This document shows positions 37,725 through 47,655 of a stretch of 64,000 nucleotides of DNA, in pieces. How positions within the stretch are numbered: the first letter of the stretch is position 1; each line of letters begins with the position of its first letter. The position numbers were made by a program, and so were the translations under genes. The notes under the pieces are model-generated. The model was not told the DNA's origin. It saw only the letters and a list, made by a program, of their open reading frames with translations, and made no database searches. The stretch is from Gammaproteobacteria bacterium (GTDB taxonomy: Bacteria > Pseudomonadota > Gammaproteobacteria > Steroidobacterales > Woeseiaceae). The stretch is from the NCBI GenBank assembly GCA_024639825.1, contig JAHEGH010000007.1, positions 1 to 64,000 on the forward strand, written 5' to 3'.

Positions 37725-40187
37725 ATGAATTCCGTATCTGACAAGAAGAACGACAAAGTCGACATGGGCGAATCGGAGGGTAGCGAAGGCGCCAACGTTA
37801 TCGACGTGCTCCGCCGCTTCCACTACGGCGAGCCTGTAGCGACCGCGAATACCATCAAACCCGCGGGCGCCGTCTTACCGGCACTGCTCAATCCCTACCG
37901 GGATGCGTCGGGGATTCGCTATCAATATCCGCTATACCTGGCGCCGCCCGATGGCACAGACCAGGTGACGCTGGCCAAGCCGGCCAGTGAGTATCTGCGT
38001 GATTCACTCGAAGCTCTGGCACCGGGCGACGATAACGCCAGGATCCTGAAAGATAACCTTCCATGGATAGATCGGTATATTCGCCAGAAGCTGGAAGATC
38101 CTGATCCGGTTGACGCACCCGCGCTGTTTGCAGAGGCGGCAGCAGCATTGCAGGACCAGCTGGATCTCGAGCAATCCAGTCGTGAAAAACTGGCGGCCGA
38201 TCTCGAGCGCCTTGAAGCCACCATCGCGCACGGCGGGACGTTCCTTGGTTACGGGCCGCACGCTTCACTGCACCTGATGGTGCATGCAATTCGTCACCGA
38301 CACGAACACCAGCGCGAGGCATTCAGCCAACAGATCAATAAGCACATTCATGGTCTGCGCTCCCTGCTGGAGGTCGAGAAGGCCAAGGCGGCAGAATCGA
38401 ACAAAGCCGGCGACGGCAAAAGCGCTGCCGGTGCCGCGTCTAACTACCTGGACACCGGCGCCTTGTCCGAGATGCTCGGGCAACGTGCTCATGGATCGGT
38501 GGACATGCCGGAGGAGCGGCGCGAACGCATTGCGCAGGCACTGCAAGCATTGCAGGCCTGGCAGGATGATCCGGTGCTGGTCAAATTCGTCGGCAAACTG
38601 GACGACCCATCGCTAACCGATCTGCCTGTGCTGGAAGTCGTTGAAAGCAGCAATCCATGCACGACGTCGACGGAGATTTTCATACAAGATGCCGCCGAGT
38701 TCGCACGGCTGTTCGCGGCCGCCCGAATTGCGGCGCTGGAAATTAACGATCACTACGATCCGGCCATTCATGATTCCTGGTTCGCCAGTTTTGACTGGCA
38801 GGCATTTTCTGACGAAGAAATGCAGCTGGTAACACGCGTTGTGGCGCTGGTCTCCGCTGACTATCTCGCATGCGAGGGCCTGCCGTCGTTCTCACGTTTG
38901 CTGGGGTCGCGTCTGCCCGTTCACGTGCTGACCTGGGTTCGTGCCTACGACAATCCGGCAGTACAACCCGGCGAAGGCCCGTTCGATGCCTATCGCTTTG
39001 AGTTGGCCTACTTCGGTGTGGGTCACCGCCAGGTGGTAATCGCACAATCGTCTGCCGCACGTCACGACGATCTGCTGTCAGGTTTTTTGTGCGCGCTCGA
39101 CAGTAATCGCACAAGCCTGCACCTGATCAACCGTGGCACTCAGACAAAGACGAAGAAACCACTGCTCGACGCGTGGTTCGTCGCAAGTGCAGCACTCGAG
39201 AGCCGCGCACATCCGTTCCTGCTGGTTAACCCCGATGGGGGCGATCACGCTGCGGAACGCATCCGTTTTGGCGGCAACCCGCAAGCGGACAATGACTGGC
39301 CGATCGAAACACTCGAATATCGCAGTGCCGACGGCGAGACGACCAAGATGGACCTCGCGTTCACGTTCGCCGACTACGCGTTGCTCATTCCTGCGTTGCA
39401 CGAGAATTTCCGCGTGGTACCGGTGGGTTTCGAATCGCCGGACCTCGTGACCGTCGATGAATACCTCAAGGCTGACGAAAATCTCGTCGATCGACTGGTA
39501 CCGTTCGTCTGGGGTATCGACGAAGACGATATCCTCACAAGACTGGTGGTATCTCGTGCCCTGGTGTTCGCATGCCGTGATCGCCTGAACTACTGGCACA
39601 CGCTTCAGGAGCTCGCCGGAATCCAGAATTTCTACGTCGAAGAAGCTATCGACCGGATTATTGAAGAACAACAGGCAGCGATCGACGCCGAGCGCGAACA
39701 ACTCAAGAAAGAGCACGAGGAACAACTGGAAAGCGCCCGTTCGGAGGCCGCCGGTGAGGCCATGGGACAACTCGTCGATGTATTGATGGGTGCCGATCTC
39801 TCCGGAATGCTCGCGAGCGGCAGTCAGATTGCCAGCATGCCCGCAAGCGCACCCGCAGCGACTCAGGAACCAGCCGAATCCGCCCCTGAAGCCGAGGCCC
39901 CGGCCGAAGTCGAGGAAGAGGACGAGGATGAGTTGAGTTTCGACGAGCCCTGGCTCGACACTGCGATGTGTACAACCTGCGACGACTGCATGGGCGTCAA
40001 CAAGATGATGTTCGCTTACAACGACGATAAGCAAGCGATCATCAAGGACCCGAGAGCAGGAACGTTTGCCGATCTCGTGGCAGCCGCCGAAATCTGCCCC
40101 GCAAAATGTATTCACCCAGGCAAACCCCTGGATCCGAATGAGGCGGGACTGGACGAATTAATCGCCCGCGCCGAACCGTTCAACTGA
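37725..40187 (+). CDS. Large PFOR-related accessory protein with C-terminal Fe-S domain
   Basis: 820 residues, not assigned to a known family. Part of it resembles the TPP-domain half of pyruvate:ferredoxin oxidoreductase (LPVHVLTWVRAYDN; SAARHDDLLSGFLCAL), but no Mg-TPP motif is found. It shares a LQELAGI-plus-coiled-coil tail with the giant protein at 41029 (YWHTLQELAGI versus NWRTLQELAGI). The C-terminal ~80 residues bear five Cys: Cys749, 752 and 755 (CTTCDDC), then Cys791 and 795 (CPAKC), suggesting one 4Fe-4S cluster. An acidic linker lies between. Its stop overlaps the rnfB ATG. An electron-transfer link from KorAB to RnfB is inferred. Confidence 0.6.
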   Translation: MNSVSDKKNDKVDMGESEGSEGANVIDVLRRFHYGEPVATANTIKPAGAVLPALLNPYRDASGIRYQYPLYLAPPDGTDQVTLAKPASEYLRDSLEALAPGDDNARILKDNLPWIDRYIRQKLEDPDPVDAPALFAEAAAALQDQLDLEQSSREKLAADLERLEATIAHGGTFLGYGPHASLHLMVHAIRHRHEHQREAFSQQINKHIHGLRSLLEVEKAKAAESNKAGDGKSAAGAASNYLDTGALSEMLGQRAHGSVDMPEERRERIAQALQALQAWQDDPVLVKFVGKLDDPSLTDLPVLEVVESSNPCTTSTEIFIQDAAEFARLFAAARIAALEINDHYDPAIHDSWFASFDWQAFSDEEMQLVTRVVALVSADYLACEGLPSFSRLLGSRLPVHVLTWVRAYDNPAVQPGEGPFDAYRFELAYFGVGHRQVVIAQSSAARHDDLLSGFLCALDSNRTSLHLINRGTQTKTKKPLLDAWFVASAALESRAHPFLLVNPDGGDHAAERIRFGGNPQADNDWPIETLEYRSADGETTKMDLAFTFADYALLIPALHENFRVVPVGFESPDLVTVDEYLKADENLVDRLVPFVWGIDEDDILTRLVVSRALVFACRDRLNYWHTLQELAGIQNFYVEEAIDRIIEEQQAAIDAEREQLKKEHEEQLESARSEAAGEAMGQLVDVLMGADLSGMLASGSQIASMPASAPAATQEPAESAPEAEAPAEVEEEDEDELSFDEPWLDTAMCTTCDDCMGVNKMMFAYNDDKQAIIKDPRAGTFADLVAAAEICPAKCIHPGKPLDPNEAGLDELIARAEPFN

Positions 40188-41029
40188 TGAATAATCTGCT
40201 GCTTGCGCCGGCCATCATGGTTGGGATCGGCTTGTTTTTCGGTGCGGTCCTGGCGATTGCGCAGCGTTTTTTGAAGGTCGACGAAGATCCGCGCATCGAA
40301 GCAACCAACGAGTTGCTGCCAGGCACCAACTGTGGTGCCTGCGGCCAGCCCGGTTGTCTGCCGTTCGCTGAAAAACTGGTAAGCGGCGAAGTCGACCCGG
40401 GTCAGTGCACGGTCAGCACCGACGAAAATATTGAACAGATTGCTGAGTATCTCCAGGTCGACGCCGGCCGCGCCGAGAAACTGGTCGCGCGTTTGCGATG
40501 CGGTGGCGGTGGCCTGCAGGCACACCAGATCGCAGAGTATCGCGGCTTCGAGGGCTGTCGCGCCGCGGCGGTCGTGTCGGGCGGCGGCAAGGGTTGCGCC
40601 TGGGGCTGTCTCGGCCTGGCGGACTGCGAGCGTGCTTGCACGTTTGACGCAATTCACATGAATGCGAACGGGCTTCCCCAGGTTGATACGGAAAAATGCC
40701 GCGCTTGTCCTGATTGTGTCGCGGCCTGTCCCAAGGATCTCTTCGAACTCGTACCGCTTAACCAAAATCTGTATGTGCAATGCAATATTCCATTGGCCGG
40801 CGAAGCTGCAACCCAACTCTGCGCAGTGGCTTGCGACGCCTGTGGCAAGTGTGCGGCCGATGCAGCTCCGGGACTGATAACCATGGAAGGAAACCTCCCT
40901 GTCATCGACTATTCCTCAGGCGGCGAGCCCAGGCCCGACGCTGTCTTTCGTTGTGCGACCCGATCGATCGTCTGGCTCGAGCGTGAGCAGTTCCAGAATC
41001 AGGAATCCAGAAAGGCGGGGGGTGTCTGA
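40187..41029 (+). CDS. rnfB: Rnf electron-transport complex subunit RnfB
   Basis: 280 residues. N-terminal membrane helix (LLLAPAIMVGIGLFFGAVLAIA), then the Fe-S domain NCGACGQPGCLPFAEKL, followed by a CAWGCLGLADCERACTF cluster, then two ferredoxin-type motifs (CRACPDCVAACP and CAVACDACGKCAAD). RnfB takes electrons from ferredoxin and passes them to the membrane subunits. The length and extra cluster near the C-terminus resemble the longer clostridial/Rnf2 form. The ATG overlaps the preceding stop; the stop overlaps the next gene's ATG. Confidence 0.95.
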   Translation: MNNLLLAPAIMVGIGLFFGAVLAIAQRFLKVDEDPRIEATNELLPGTNCGACGQPGCLPFAEKLVSGEVDPGQCTVSTDENIEQIAEYLQVDAGRAEKLVARLRCGGGGLQAHQIAEYRGFEGCRAAAVVSGGGKGCAWGCLGLADCERACTFDAIHMNANGLPQVDTEKCRACPDCVAACPKDLFELVPLNQNLYVQCNIPLAGEAATQLCAVACDACGKCAADAAPGLITMEGNLPVIDYSSGGEPRPDAVFRCATRSIVWLEREQFQNQESRKAGGV

Positions 41030-44000
41030 TGGCTGGTATGCGCAGTATCGCGATTCACTGGTACCGCAAGGTGTTCGGAGCACCTGCAGGATCGGACATT
41101 CGGGAAGAAGGTCTGGACACCGTGCTTGACGGTCATTCCGCGGTCTCGATTTCCGAAGCCGCCATCGCCAGCCGTGCCGTACATGCCGCGGAAGGACCCC
41201 GGGGGATGGTCGCGGCGGCCACGGGTCTGGCATTGGCCGGCCGGCGCGCGACTGCATTCCTGTCCGGCACAGATATCGCTGCAACACAGGATCTCCTGAC
41301 TTCGGCAGCTGGCAAACACGCACCGCTGGTCCTGCACCTCGCGACACGCGCGGTCGCTGCGCACGGGGCCACGCTGGGTAGCGGCCACGAAAGTGTCCAT
41401 CTAAGCGCAGACACCGGCTTCTTCATGTTGTTTGCCGCCAATGTTCAGGAGGCCGTCGACTTCACTTACATCGCCAGGCGCGTTTCTGAAGAATCTCTGG
41501 TTCCCGGCATGGTCATCATGGACGGCGAGCAGACCGCCCTCGCCCCGCAGGACACGCGACTCTTGTCGCCGGCGCAAGTCAGTGGTTTTCTGGGCTCGGC
41601 GCATACACAAATTGAATCGCCGACGGCCGCGCAAAAACTTCTGTTTGGCGAGACCCGGCGCCGCGTTGTGGCCTGGCACGATCTCGACGAACCCGCGCTG
41701 ACTGGCGCACTGTTCGAACAGGACAGCTTCGCGCTCGGCGCCTACGCTCGCCGACCATTTTTCGATGCTTTTGTCGAGGAGTCGCTGGAGAAGTCCTTCG
41801 AGCAATTTTCACGCAAGGCCGGTCGACACTACGAAGCCGTCTCACGCTACCGACTGGACGACGCAAAAACTGTACTGCTGGCGCAAGGTTCCGCGATCGA
41901 AACAGCAAGAGTTGCTGCTGACTTCCTTCGCAAAGAACACAAGACAAAAGTGGGCGTACTGGGCATCCATACACTGCGACCCTTCCCTGCCGCCGCGATC
42001 AACGAAGCGCTTGCAGGTTGTGATCAGGTCTTGGTCCTCGAACGCATGGACGCACCCCTGGCCGGCGAACCACCGCTTAGCCGTGAAGTTCGCGCAAGCC
42101 TGGGCCGCTTGGGAAGCAAGCGGCGCCCGACCTGTTCCCCGGTCATCTACGGTGTCGGCGGATTGCCACTGCGTGTTTCCGACCTCGTCGCACTTGGTAC
42201 CCGTGCGGACCCGTCTTTGGCTACGCCTGTCTACCTGGGCGTGGCATTCGATGATACGTCAGGAGAACAACCCAAACGCGAGGTTCTTCTCGATGCATTG
42301 CGACGCGCCTATCCCAACGCGGCCGAGCTCGGTATTCGCGCTCCGGCTGGTGCTTCTGCGCTGCAAAAAGACGATACGCTAACGCTTGCGATACACCGAG
42401 TTACCGGTGACAACAACAAGGGATTGCTCAGCGTAGCGGGAGCCGTGCTGCAACAACTCGAAGAGGGTCGGATACGAAGCCGGCCAGCGATTTCCTGGGA
42501 CCACTGGTCCGACACGCGCGTCGACTGGCTAACCCAGGGCGATGATTCGCTGCAGGACCCCGGCGACGAACTCGTTGCCGACGTCGCGCTGTTTGTCGCG
42601 CGCGGTGAAATCCTGCTCGGCAAGGATAAGAAGGCCTTTGCTGTCCCGCTCGAGGCTGACAATGCCGATGTGCCAGAGGCCCTGCTGGGTGGATTGTTTG
42701 GCGTATTGCAGGGCGCCGGACTCATCGATCACAAAGCACGGCAAATCCTTGCCGCGCGCAGACGTCTGCTGGAGAGCGTAGATTCAAATCGCCGCGACCA
42801 GATGATGGCTGCATTCCAGTCAGGCCTCGAACAGGTTGCCGAGATCGAAGTCCATTCGACCCAGGCGGCGCATGCCGAGGATCGCTGGGACGGTGAAGCT
42901 CCGGCGGCTGTCCGTCATCTTGGTCGCGACGACGATCACTTCGCGAGCCTGTCCCGCTTCTGGGATCAGACAGGGGTGCTTTACCGTGACGGCCAGGGCA
43001 ACCGGCTGACCGCAGACCCGTTCCTCGCAACCGGCACGATGCCGCCTCTGAGCTCTACTTTTCACGACACCAGCGGCGCGCGCAGTCATTTGCCCACATT
43101 CGATCCGGCTCTGTGCACAGGCTGTGGCAAATGCTGGACACACTGCCCTGACAGTGCGATCGGAGTGGTCTCATCCAATCCAGCCGCGCTTTTAGATGCC
43201 GGTATCAACCGGTCGGGTGCTGATGCCGTGCGGCAGGTATCGAGTAAGCTCGCATCACGCATGATCTCGAGTAACAGGAAAAGCGAAGAGGTCGCGCCAA
43301 CATTCGGCGAAATGCTCGACGACGCCTACGCCTGGCTCAAGGACAAGATGCCGCTGCCCGACGATCGCAAGCAGGCGATCGAAGAGGGAATCGGTAAAAT
43401 TCGCGCTGAGTTTGGCGCGCTACCGGTGGCTGTCACCAAGCCCTTTTTCCATGATGCCGAGGCGCTCAAGAAAGACAGCGCAGAATTGCTGTCCGTCGTC
43501 ATAAATCCGGAAGCCTGCAAGTCCTGCGGCCTCTGCGTCAGCAACTGCGAGCCTGAAGCACTGCGCCGTACCGAACAGGATGCAGCTGTGCTGGGCAAGG
43601 CACGCGAACTCTGGTCTATCTTCTCGTCCACACCCGACACGGCCTCAGAAACACTGGAACGCGTTGCCCAGGACCCCGACATTGGCGCCATGGCGGCCAT
43701 CCTGTTGTCTCGCTATTGCCAGTTCGCGCTACCCGGCGGAGATCCGGCGGAAGCGGGATCCGGTGAAAAAATAGCTGTCCGGCTGGCTTTGTCAGCAACG
43801 GAGTTCCACCAGCAGCCTATTGTGCAGCGATTTGCGAAAACACTGGCGGAGGCCGGTGAGTCAGTATCGTCGCTAATCAATGAAACGCTTTCCGGTACGC
43901 TCGCGGTCGAGGACCTCGACGCGGTTACCGAAAAACTGAGAAGCACCACGAGCCCGCGTGTCGATCTGCAGGACCTGGCGAACAGCGTCGGGGATGCAGC

Positions 44001-45294
44001 GAGTGATCATTCGATCGATACTGACTATCTCCTCAGGCTGATCGACCTGTCGAGCCGCATCAACGCCTCACACCACCGGCTCGTTGCGGGAAAACACGGC
44101 CTTGGGCGTGCACGCTACGGTCTCGCCGTCGCCGGCGGCAGTACCGCAGCCTGGGCCGGCGCATTTCCACACAACCCGTTCCAGGCACCGGTGCTCATCG
44201 ATATGAGCGGCGACGCGGCGCAATTATCCGCCGGCCTGATCGAAGGTCACCTGGACGAAACCGCGGAATTGGTTCGCCTGCTGCGCCTCGCGCGCCTCGA
44301 GGTCGATCAACCGGATGGGGCCGACTGGAAGCGTGAAGCACTTGCAGGCCTGCGCTGGCAGGACCTGAGCGCCGAAGAAGCGGCGCTTTGTCCGCCGCTC
44401 ATACTGATCGGCAGCGATGAAATGCTTGCCGGACAGGGACTGAGTCAACTGATCTGGCTTCTGAACTCGGGTCTCCCGGTCAAGGTGCTCGTACTGAGCG
44501 CGCTCGACTTCGGGCTTCTCGACGAACCAACCAACAATCCAAGAGCAAGTCTCGGCCTGCTCGCCCTGGCGCAGCGCAACGCGTTCGTCGCGCAGACCTC
44601 CGTTGCCGATTCCGCCCACCTTGGCGAGAGCATGCTGCGGGCGCTCCGCCACGAAGGCCCTGCCCTGGTCCAGGTATATGCCCCCAGCCCTGAGCGGCAC
44701 GGTTTTGCCCCACGGCAGACGCTCGTGCAGGCGCAGCTCGCAATTCGCTGCCGCGCGTTGCCATTATTTCGTTATGACCCTAATGCCGAGGGAGTATTCG
44801 GGTCGCGAATGTCTCTGGACGGCAACCCTGACGATGGCGAGCAGAGCGTTTCGCTGGCTGACTGGGCGCTGGGACAAAAGCGCTTTGCATCGAGTTTCCA
44901 GACACTGGCGGATGATGTAGCTGCAACGGTCCCGTTGCACGAATGGCTGCAACTGGACGCGAAGAACCGCAAAGGACAAACCCCCTGCATCACCACACAC
45001 GATGACGATGTAGAGCAGCGCCATGCCGTGTCGGCAGAGCTTGCCACCGCGGCCGGAGAGTGTCTGGCAAATTGGCGAACCCTGCAGGAACTCGCCGGCA
45101 TCGTGACTCCCTTTACGGAGCGGCTGGAGCAGGAAATTCGTGCCAGCGTCGCCGCCGAACACCAGGCGGATCTGGACGCGCAGAAGAAAGCCTCTGACGC
45201 CGAAATTCGAGAGATCCAGGAAAAGACACAGTCCGAGATCGCAAGCAAGATCCGCAGTCGCCTCCTGCAGCTGGCGTCGCGGAAGCGGGACTGA
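41029..45294 (+). CDS. Giant degenerate PFOR-like Fe-S protein in the rnf operon
   Basis: 1421 residues. The domain order mirrors pyruvate:ferredoxin oxidoreductase. An alpha-like N-terminus (AVSISEAAIASRAVHAAEG) and a domain-II-like part (TVLLAQGSAIETARVAADFL) are followed by a gamma-like part. Two 4Fe-4S motifs come next, Cys696/699/702/706 (CTGCGKCWTHCP) and Cys830/833/836/840 (CKSCGLCVSNCEP). The C-terminal half resembles the TPP domain. The Mg-TPP motif (usually GDGWAYDIG) is replaced by GSDEMLAGQGL at ~1128, so thiamine-based catalysis is probably lost. It is wedged between rnfB and rnfC. A scaffold or electron relay is more likely than an enzyme; this is inference. Confidence 0.65.
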   Translation: MAGMRSIAIHWYRKVFGAPAGSDIREEGLDTVLDGHSAVSISEAAIASRAVHAAEGPRGMVAAATGLALAGRRATAFLSGTDIAATQDLLTSAAGKHAPLVLHLATRAVAAHGATLGSGHESVHLSADTGFFMLFAANVQEAVDFTYIARRVSEESLVPGMVIMDGEQTALAPQDTRLLSPAQVSGFLGSAHTQIESPTAAQKLLFGETRRRVVAWHDLDEPALTGALFEQDSFALGAYARRPFFDAFVEESLEKSFEQFSRKAGRHYEAVSRYRLDDAKTVLLAQGSAIETARVAADFLRKEHKTKVGVLGIHTLRPFPAAAINEALAGCDQVLVLERMDAPLAGEPPLSREVRASLGRLGSKRRPTCSPVIYGVGGLPLRVSDLVALGTRADPSLATPVYLGVAFDDTSGEQPKREVLLDALRRAYPNAAELGIRAPAGASALQKDDTLTLAIHRVTGDNNKGLLSVAGAVLQQLEEGRIRSRPAISWDHWSDTRVDWLTQGDDSLQDPGDELVADVALFVARGEILLGKDKKAFAVPLEADNADVPEALLGGLFGVLQGAGLIDHKARQILAARRRLLESVDSNRRDQMMAAFQSGLEQVAEIEVHSTQAAHAEDRWDGEAPAAVRHLGRDDDHFASLSRFWDQTGVLYRDGQGNRLTADPFLATGTMPPLSSTFHDTSGARSHLPTFDPALCTGCGKCWTHCPDSAIGVVSSNPAALLDAGINRSGADAVRQVSSKLASRMISSNRKSEEVAPTFGEMLDDAYAWLKDKMPLPDDRKQAIEEGIGKIRAEFGALPVAVTKPFFHDAEALKKDSAELLSVVINPEACKSCGLCVSNCEPEALRRTEQDAAVLGKARELWSIFSSTPDTASETLERVAQDPDIGAMAAILLSRYCQFALPGGDPAEAGSGEKIAVRLALSATEFHQQPIVQRFAKTLAEAGESVSSLINETLSGTLAVEDLDAVTEKLRSTTSPRVDLQDLANSVGDAASDHSIDTDYLLRLIDLSSRINASHHRLVAGKHGLGRARYGLAVAGGSTAAWAGAFPHNPFQAPVLIDMSGDAAQLSAGLIEGHLDETAELVRLLRLARLEVDQPDGADWKREALAGLRWQDLSAEEAALCPPLILIGSDEMLAGQGLSQLIWLLNSGLPVKVLVLSALDFGLLDEPTNNPRASLGLLALAQRNAFVAQTSVADSAHLGESMLRALRHEGPALVQVYAPSPERHGFAPRQTLVQAQLAIRCRALPLFRYDPNAEGVFGSRMSLDGNPDDGEQSVSLADWALGQKRFASSFQTLADDVAATVPLHEWLQLDAKNRKGQTPCITTHDDDVEQRHAVSAELATAAGECLANWRTLQELAGIVTPFTERLEQEIRASVAAEHQADLDAQKKASDAEIREIQEKTQSEIASKIRSRLLQLASRKRD

Positions 45295-45298
45295 TGCG

Positions 45299-46639
45299 AT
45301 GAAGGCATTTCGTCGACTGCGCCGCAACTTTGAGCACGGAGTCCATCCGGCTCATCACAAGCAGCAGACTGAGAATCTGCCGATTCAACGCGTGCCCTTC
45401 GGCAAGGACTATGTCATGCCGCTCGGCCAGCACATAGGCGTTCCGGCCCGGGCCATTGTTACTGCGGGCGAGCGCGTGCGGCGTGGTCAAATGATCGCGG
45501 AGCCAGGTGGTTTCGTCTCAACGAGCCTCCACAGCCCGGTGACGGGGACGGTCAAAGAGATTGGTAATTTTCGTGGCGTCGACGGTCGCTTTGCACCGGC
45601 GATAGCGATCGAAGCCGACCCCTTTGCGACACAACAGGTCGATGCCGGCGCTGCCGTGGACTGGCAGGCGTTATCGACAGAGAAATTCATCGAAGCCGTA
45701 CAAATGGCGGGCATCGTCGGCATGGGCGGTGCAGCCTTTCCGGCCCATGTGAAGCTGTCGGTGCCCGACGGCGTCAGGATTCGTTCTCTCCTGATCAACG
45801 GTGCCGAATGCGAGCCCTATCTGACCACCGATCACCGGCTCATGCTCGAGCGACCGGAGGCGCTGCTCGAAGGCGCCGAAATCATGCGCCAGAAGCTCGG
45901 CGCCGAGGAATCGGTTATAGGTATCGAAGCCAATAAACCCGATGCGATCGCCATTGTTCAAAAACACATCCAGCCGGGTACCCCGGTGCGCGTCGTGCCT
46001 TTGAAGGTCAAGTATCCGCAAGGCGCCGAGAAGATGATGATCAAGAGCGTCTTCGATGTGGAAGTACCGGCCGGGCAACTGCCACGTGACGTTGAGGTTA
46101 ACGTCAACAACGTCGGCACAATTGTCGCAATTGCGGATTATTTTCTGCGCGGCATACCGTTGATCGAACGGGTCGTGACGGTTGCCGGTCCCGGCGTCAC
46201 CTACCCCGCCAACCTGATCGTGCCACTTGGGACACCCGTGCGTGACGTCGTGAAGTTTTGCGGCGGCCTCAAGCCGGGCACGCGAGAGATCATCATGGGC
46301 GGGCCAATGATGGGCCGGCCAATCGCCAGTCTCGATGTACCCATCCTGAAGGGTTGCTCCGGCGTACTGGTGTTTACCGAAGAACAGACGGCCAGGCGCA
46401 AGGAATATCCGTGCATCAGTTGCGGACGCTGCCTGGAAGCTTGTCCGTATTTTCTGAACCCGTCCCGGCTTGCGCGCCTCTCCAAGTCACGTATGTTCGA
46501 CGAGATGAAAGCGTACAACGTCTTTGACTGTGTCGAATGTGGCTGTTGCACTTTTTCCTGTCCGTCCAATATCCCGATCGTGCAGCTCATCCGCACGGCA
46601 AAAGACGACCTGACCCATCGCAAGGAGCCCGACGCATGA
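45299..46639 (+). CDS. rnfC: Rnf complex subunit RnfC
   Basis: 446 residues from ATG 45299. N-terminal biotin-lipoyl-like region (GQHIGVPARAIVTAGERVRRGQ), a Rossmann-like nucleotide domain with GMGGAAFPAHVKL for FMN/NADH binding, and two 4Fe-4S motifs CISCGRCLEACPYFLNP and CVECGCCTFSCPSNIP. It binds NAD(H) on the cytoplasmic side. Its size is close to clostridial RnfC and lacks the long repetitive E. coli C-terminus. Starts 5 bp after the giant gene's stop; stop overlaps rnfD (ATGA). Confidence 0.95.
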   Translation: MKAFRRLRRNFEHGVHPAHHKQQTENLPIQRVPFGKDYVMPLGQHIGVPARAIVTAGERVRRGQMIAEPGGFVSTSLHSPVTGTVKEIGNFRGVDGRFAPAIAIEADPFATQQVDAGAAVDWQALSTEKFIEAVQMAGIVGMGGAAFPAHVKLSVPDGVRIRSLLINGAECEPYLTTDHRLMLERPEALLEGAEIMRQKLGAEESVIGIEANKPDAIAIVQKHIQPGTPVRVVPLKVKYPQGAEKMMIKSVFDVEVPAGQLPRDVEVNVNNVGTIVAIADYFLRGIPLIERVVTVAGPGVTYPANLIVPLGTPVRDVVKFCGGLKPGTREIIMGGPMMGRPIASLDVPILKGCSGVLVFTEEQTARRKEYPCISCGRCLEACPYFLNPSRLARLSKSRMFDEMKAYNVFDCVECGCCTFSCPSNIPIVQLIRTAKDDLTHRKEPDA

Positions 46640-47655
46640 AGAAAAGCGATCCGGACCTCCTGCTCTTTCACGCGCCGCTGTTGCGCCAGGGCATGACGAC
46701 GCCGAAGGTGATGCGCGATGTGCTGATTGCTCTCGCACCGGCGACGGCCGCATCGATGTGGTTCTTCGGACTCAGTGCCATCCTGATTCTCGGCGCATGT
46801 ATTGGCGGCGCGGTTGCGGCGGAATGGTTATTCGCCGACAGGCAGGCTCGCAGCGATTCGCTGCGTGACGCCAGCGGCATATTGACCGGACTCCTGCTCG
46901 GCCTCACGCTACCGCCGGGCCTGCCGCTGTGGATGGCATTCCTTGGCGGCTTCGTCGGCATCGCACTTGGCAAGGTCATCTGGGGCGGGCTGGGTCACAA
47001 CCTGTTCAACCCTGCGTTGCTCGGTCGTGCATTTTTGCTCGCCACATTTCCGATCGCCATGACAACCTGGGTACCCGCTGTCACCGAAGGCGGTTTCCTG
47101 CAGATTTATCCGGGTAACCTTGCACTGCCATTCATGCAGGCGCAGATCGACGCCATGAGTTCCGCCACGCCACTGGGCATGTTGAAATTCGAAAGCGAAG
47201 TCACCCCGCTTACCGACCTGATGTTGGGCAATGTCAGCGGCTCGCTTGGCGAAACCAGTGGACTGCTGCTTCTGCTCGGAGGCGTTTATCTTTGGCTCCG
47301 GCGCGACCTCGACTGGCGCATTCCGGTGAGCATCCTGCTTACCGTGGTTGTTTTTTCAGCCGTTCTGGGCCTCTTTGATGCGGCACGTTTCCCGACACCG
47401 CTGTTCTCGGTCTTCTCGGGCGGCCTGCTGCTCGGGGCTATTTACATGGCAACCGATCCCGTTACTTCCCCGGTTACACCGAAGGGTACGTGGATCTTCG
47501 GCATCGGCACGGGCGTCCTTGTCATGTTGATCCGCGTATTCGGAGGACTCCCGGAAGGTGTGATGTACGCGATCCTGCTGATGAATGCGGCGACGCCGCT
47601 GATCGATCGGTACACGCAGCCCAGGGTGTTTGGTCGCGGGGGCGACACCAAATGA
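46636..47655 (+). CDS. rnfD: Rnf complex subunit RnfD
   Basis: 339 residues from ATG 46636, which overlaps the rnfC stop by four bases. Multiple transmembrane helices (ILGACIGGAVAAEWLF; GILTGLLLGLTLPPGLPLWM; LLLLLGGVYLWL). A covalent flavin attachment motif of the S/T-x-A-T type occurs at SSATPLGML. It is an integral NqrB-like subunit that helps transfer ions. Its stop overlaps the rnfG ATG. Confidence 0.94.
   Translation: MKKSDPDLLLFHAPLLRQGMTTPKVMRDVLIALAPATAASMWFFGLSAILILGACIGGAVAAEWLFADRQARSDSLRDASGILTGLLLGLTLPPGLPLWMAFLGGFVGIALGKVIWGGLGHNLFNPALLGRAFLLATFPIAMTTWVPAVTEGGFLQIYPGNLALPFMQAQIDAMSSATPLGMLKFESEVTPLTDLMLGNVSGSLGETSGLLLLLGGVYLWLRRDLDWRIPVSILLTVVVFSAVLGLFDAARFPTPLFSVFSGGLLLGAIYMATDPVTSPVTPKGTWIFGIGTGVLVMLIRVFGGLPEGVMYAILLMNAATPLIDRYTQPRVFGRGGDTK

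Noticed and set aside
39078-40115. Long open frame antisense to the 820-aa gene
   Set aside because: It is a codon-composition shadow of the Fe-S protein, without recognisable features.
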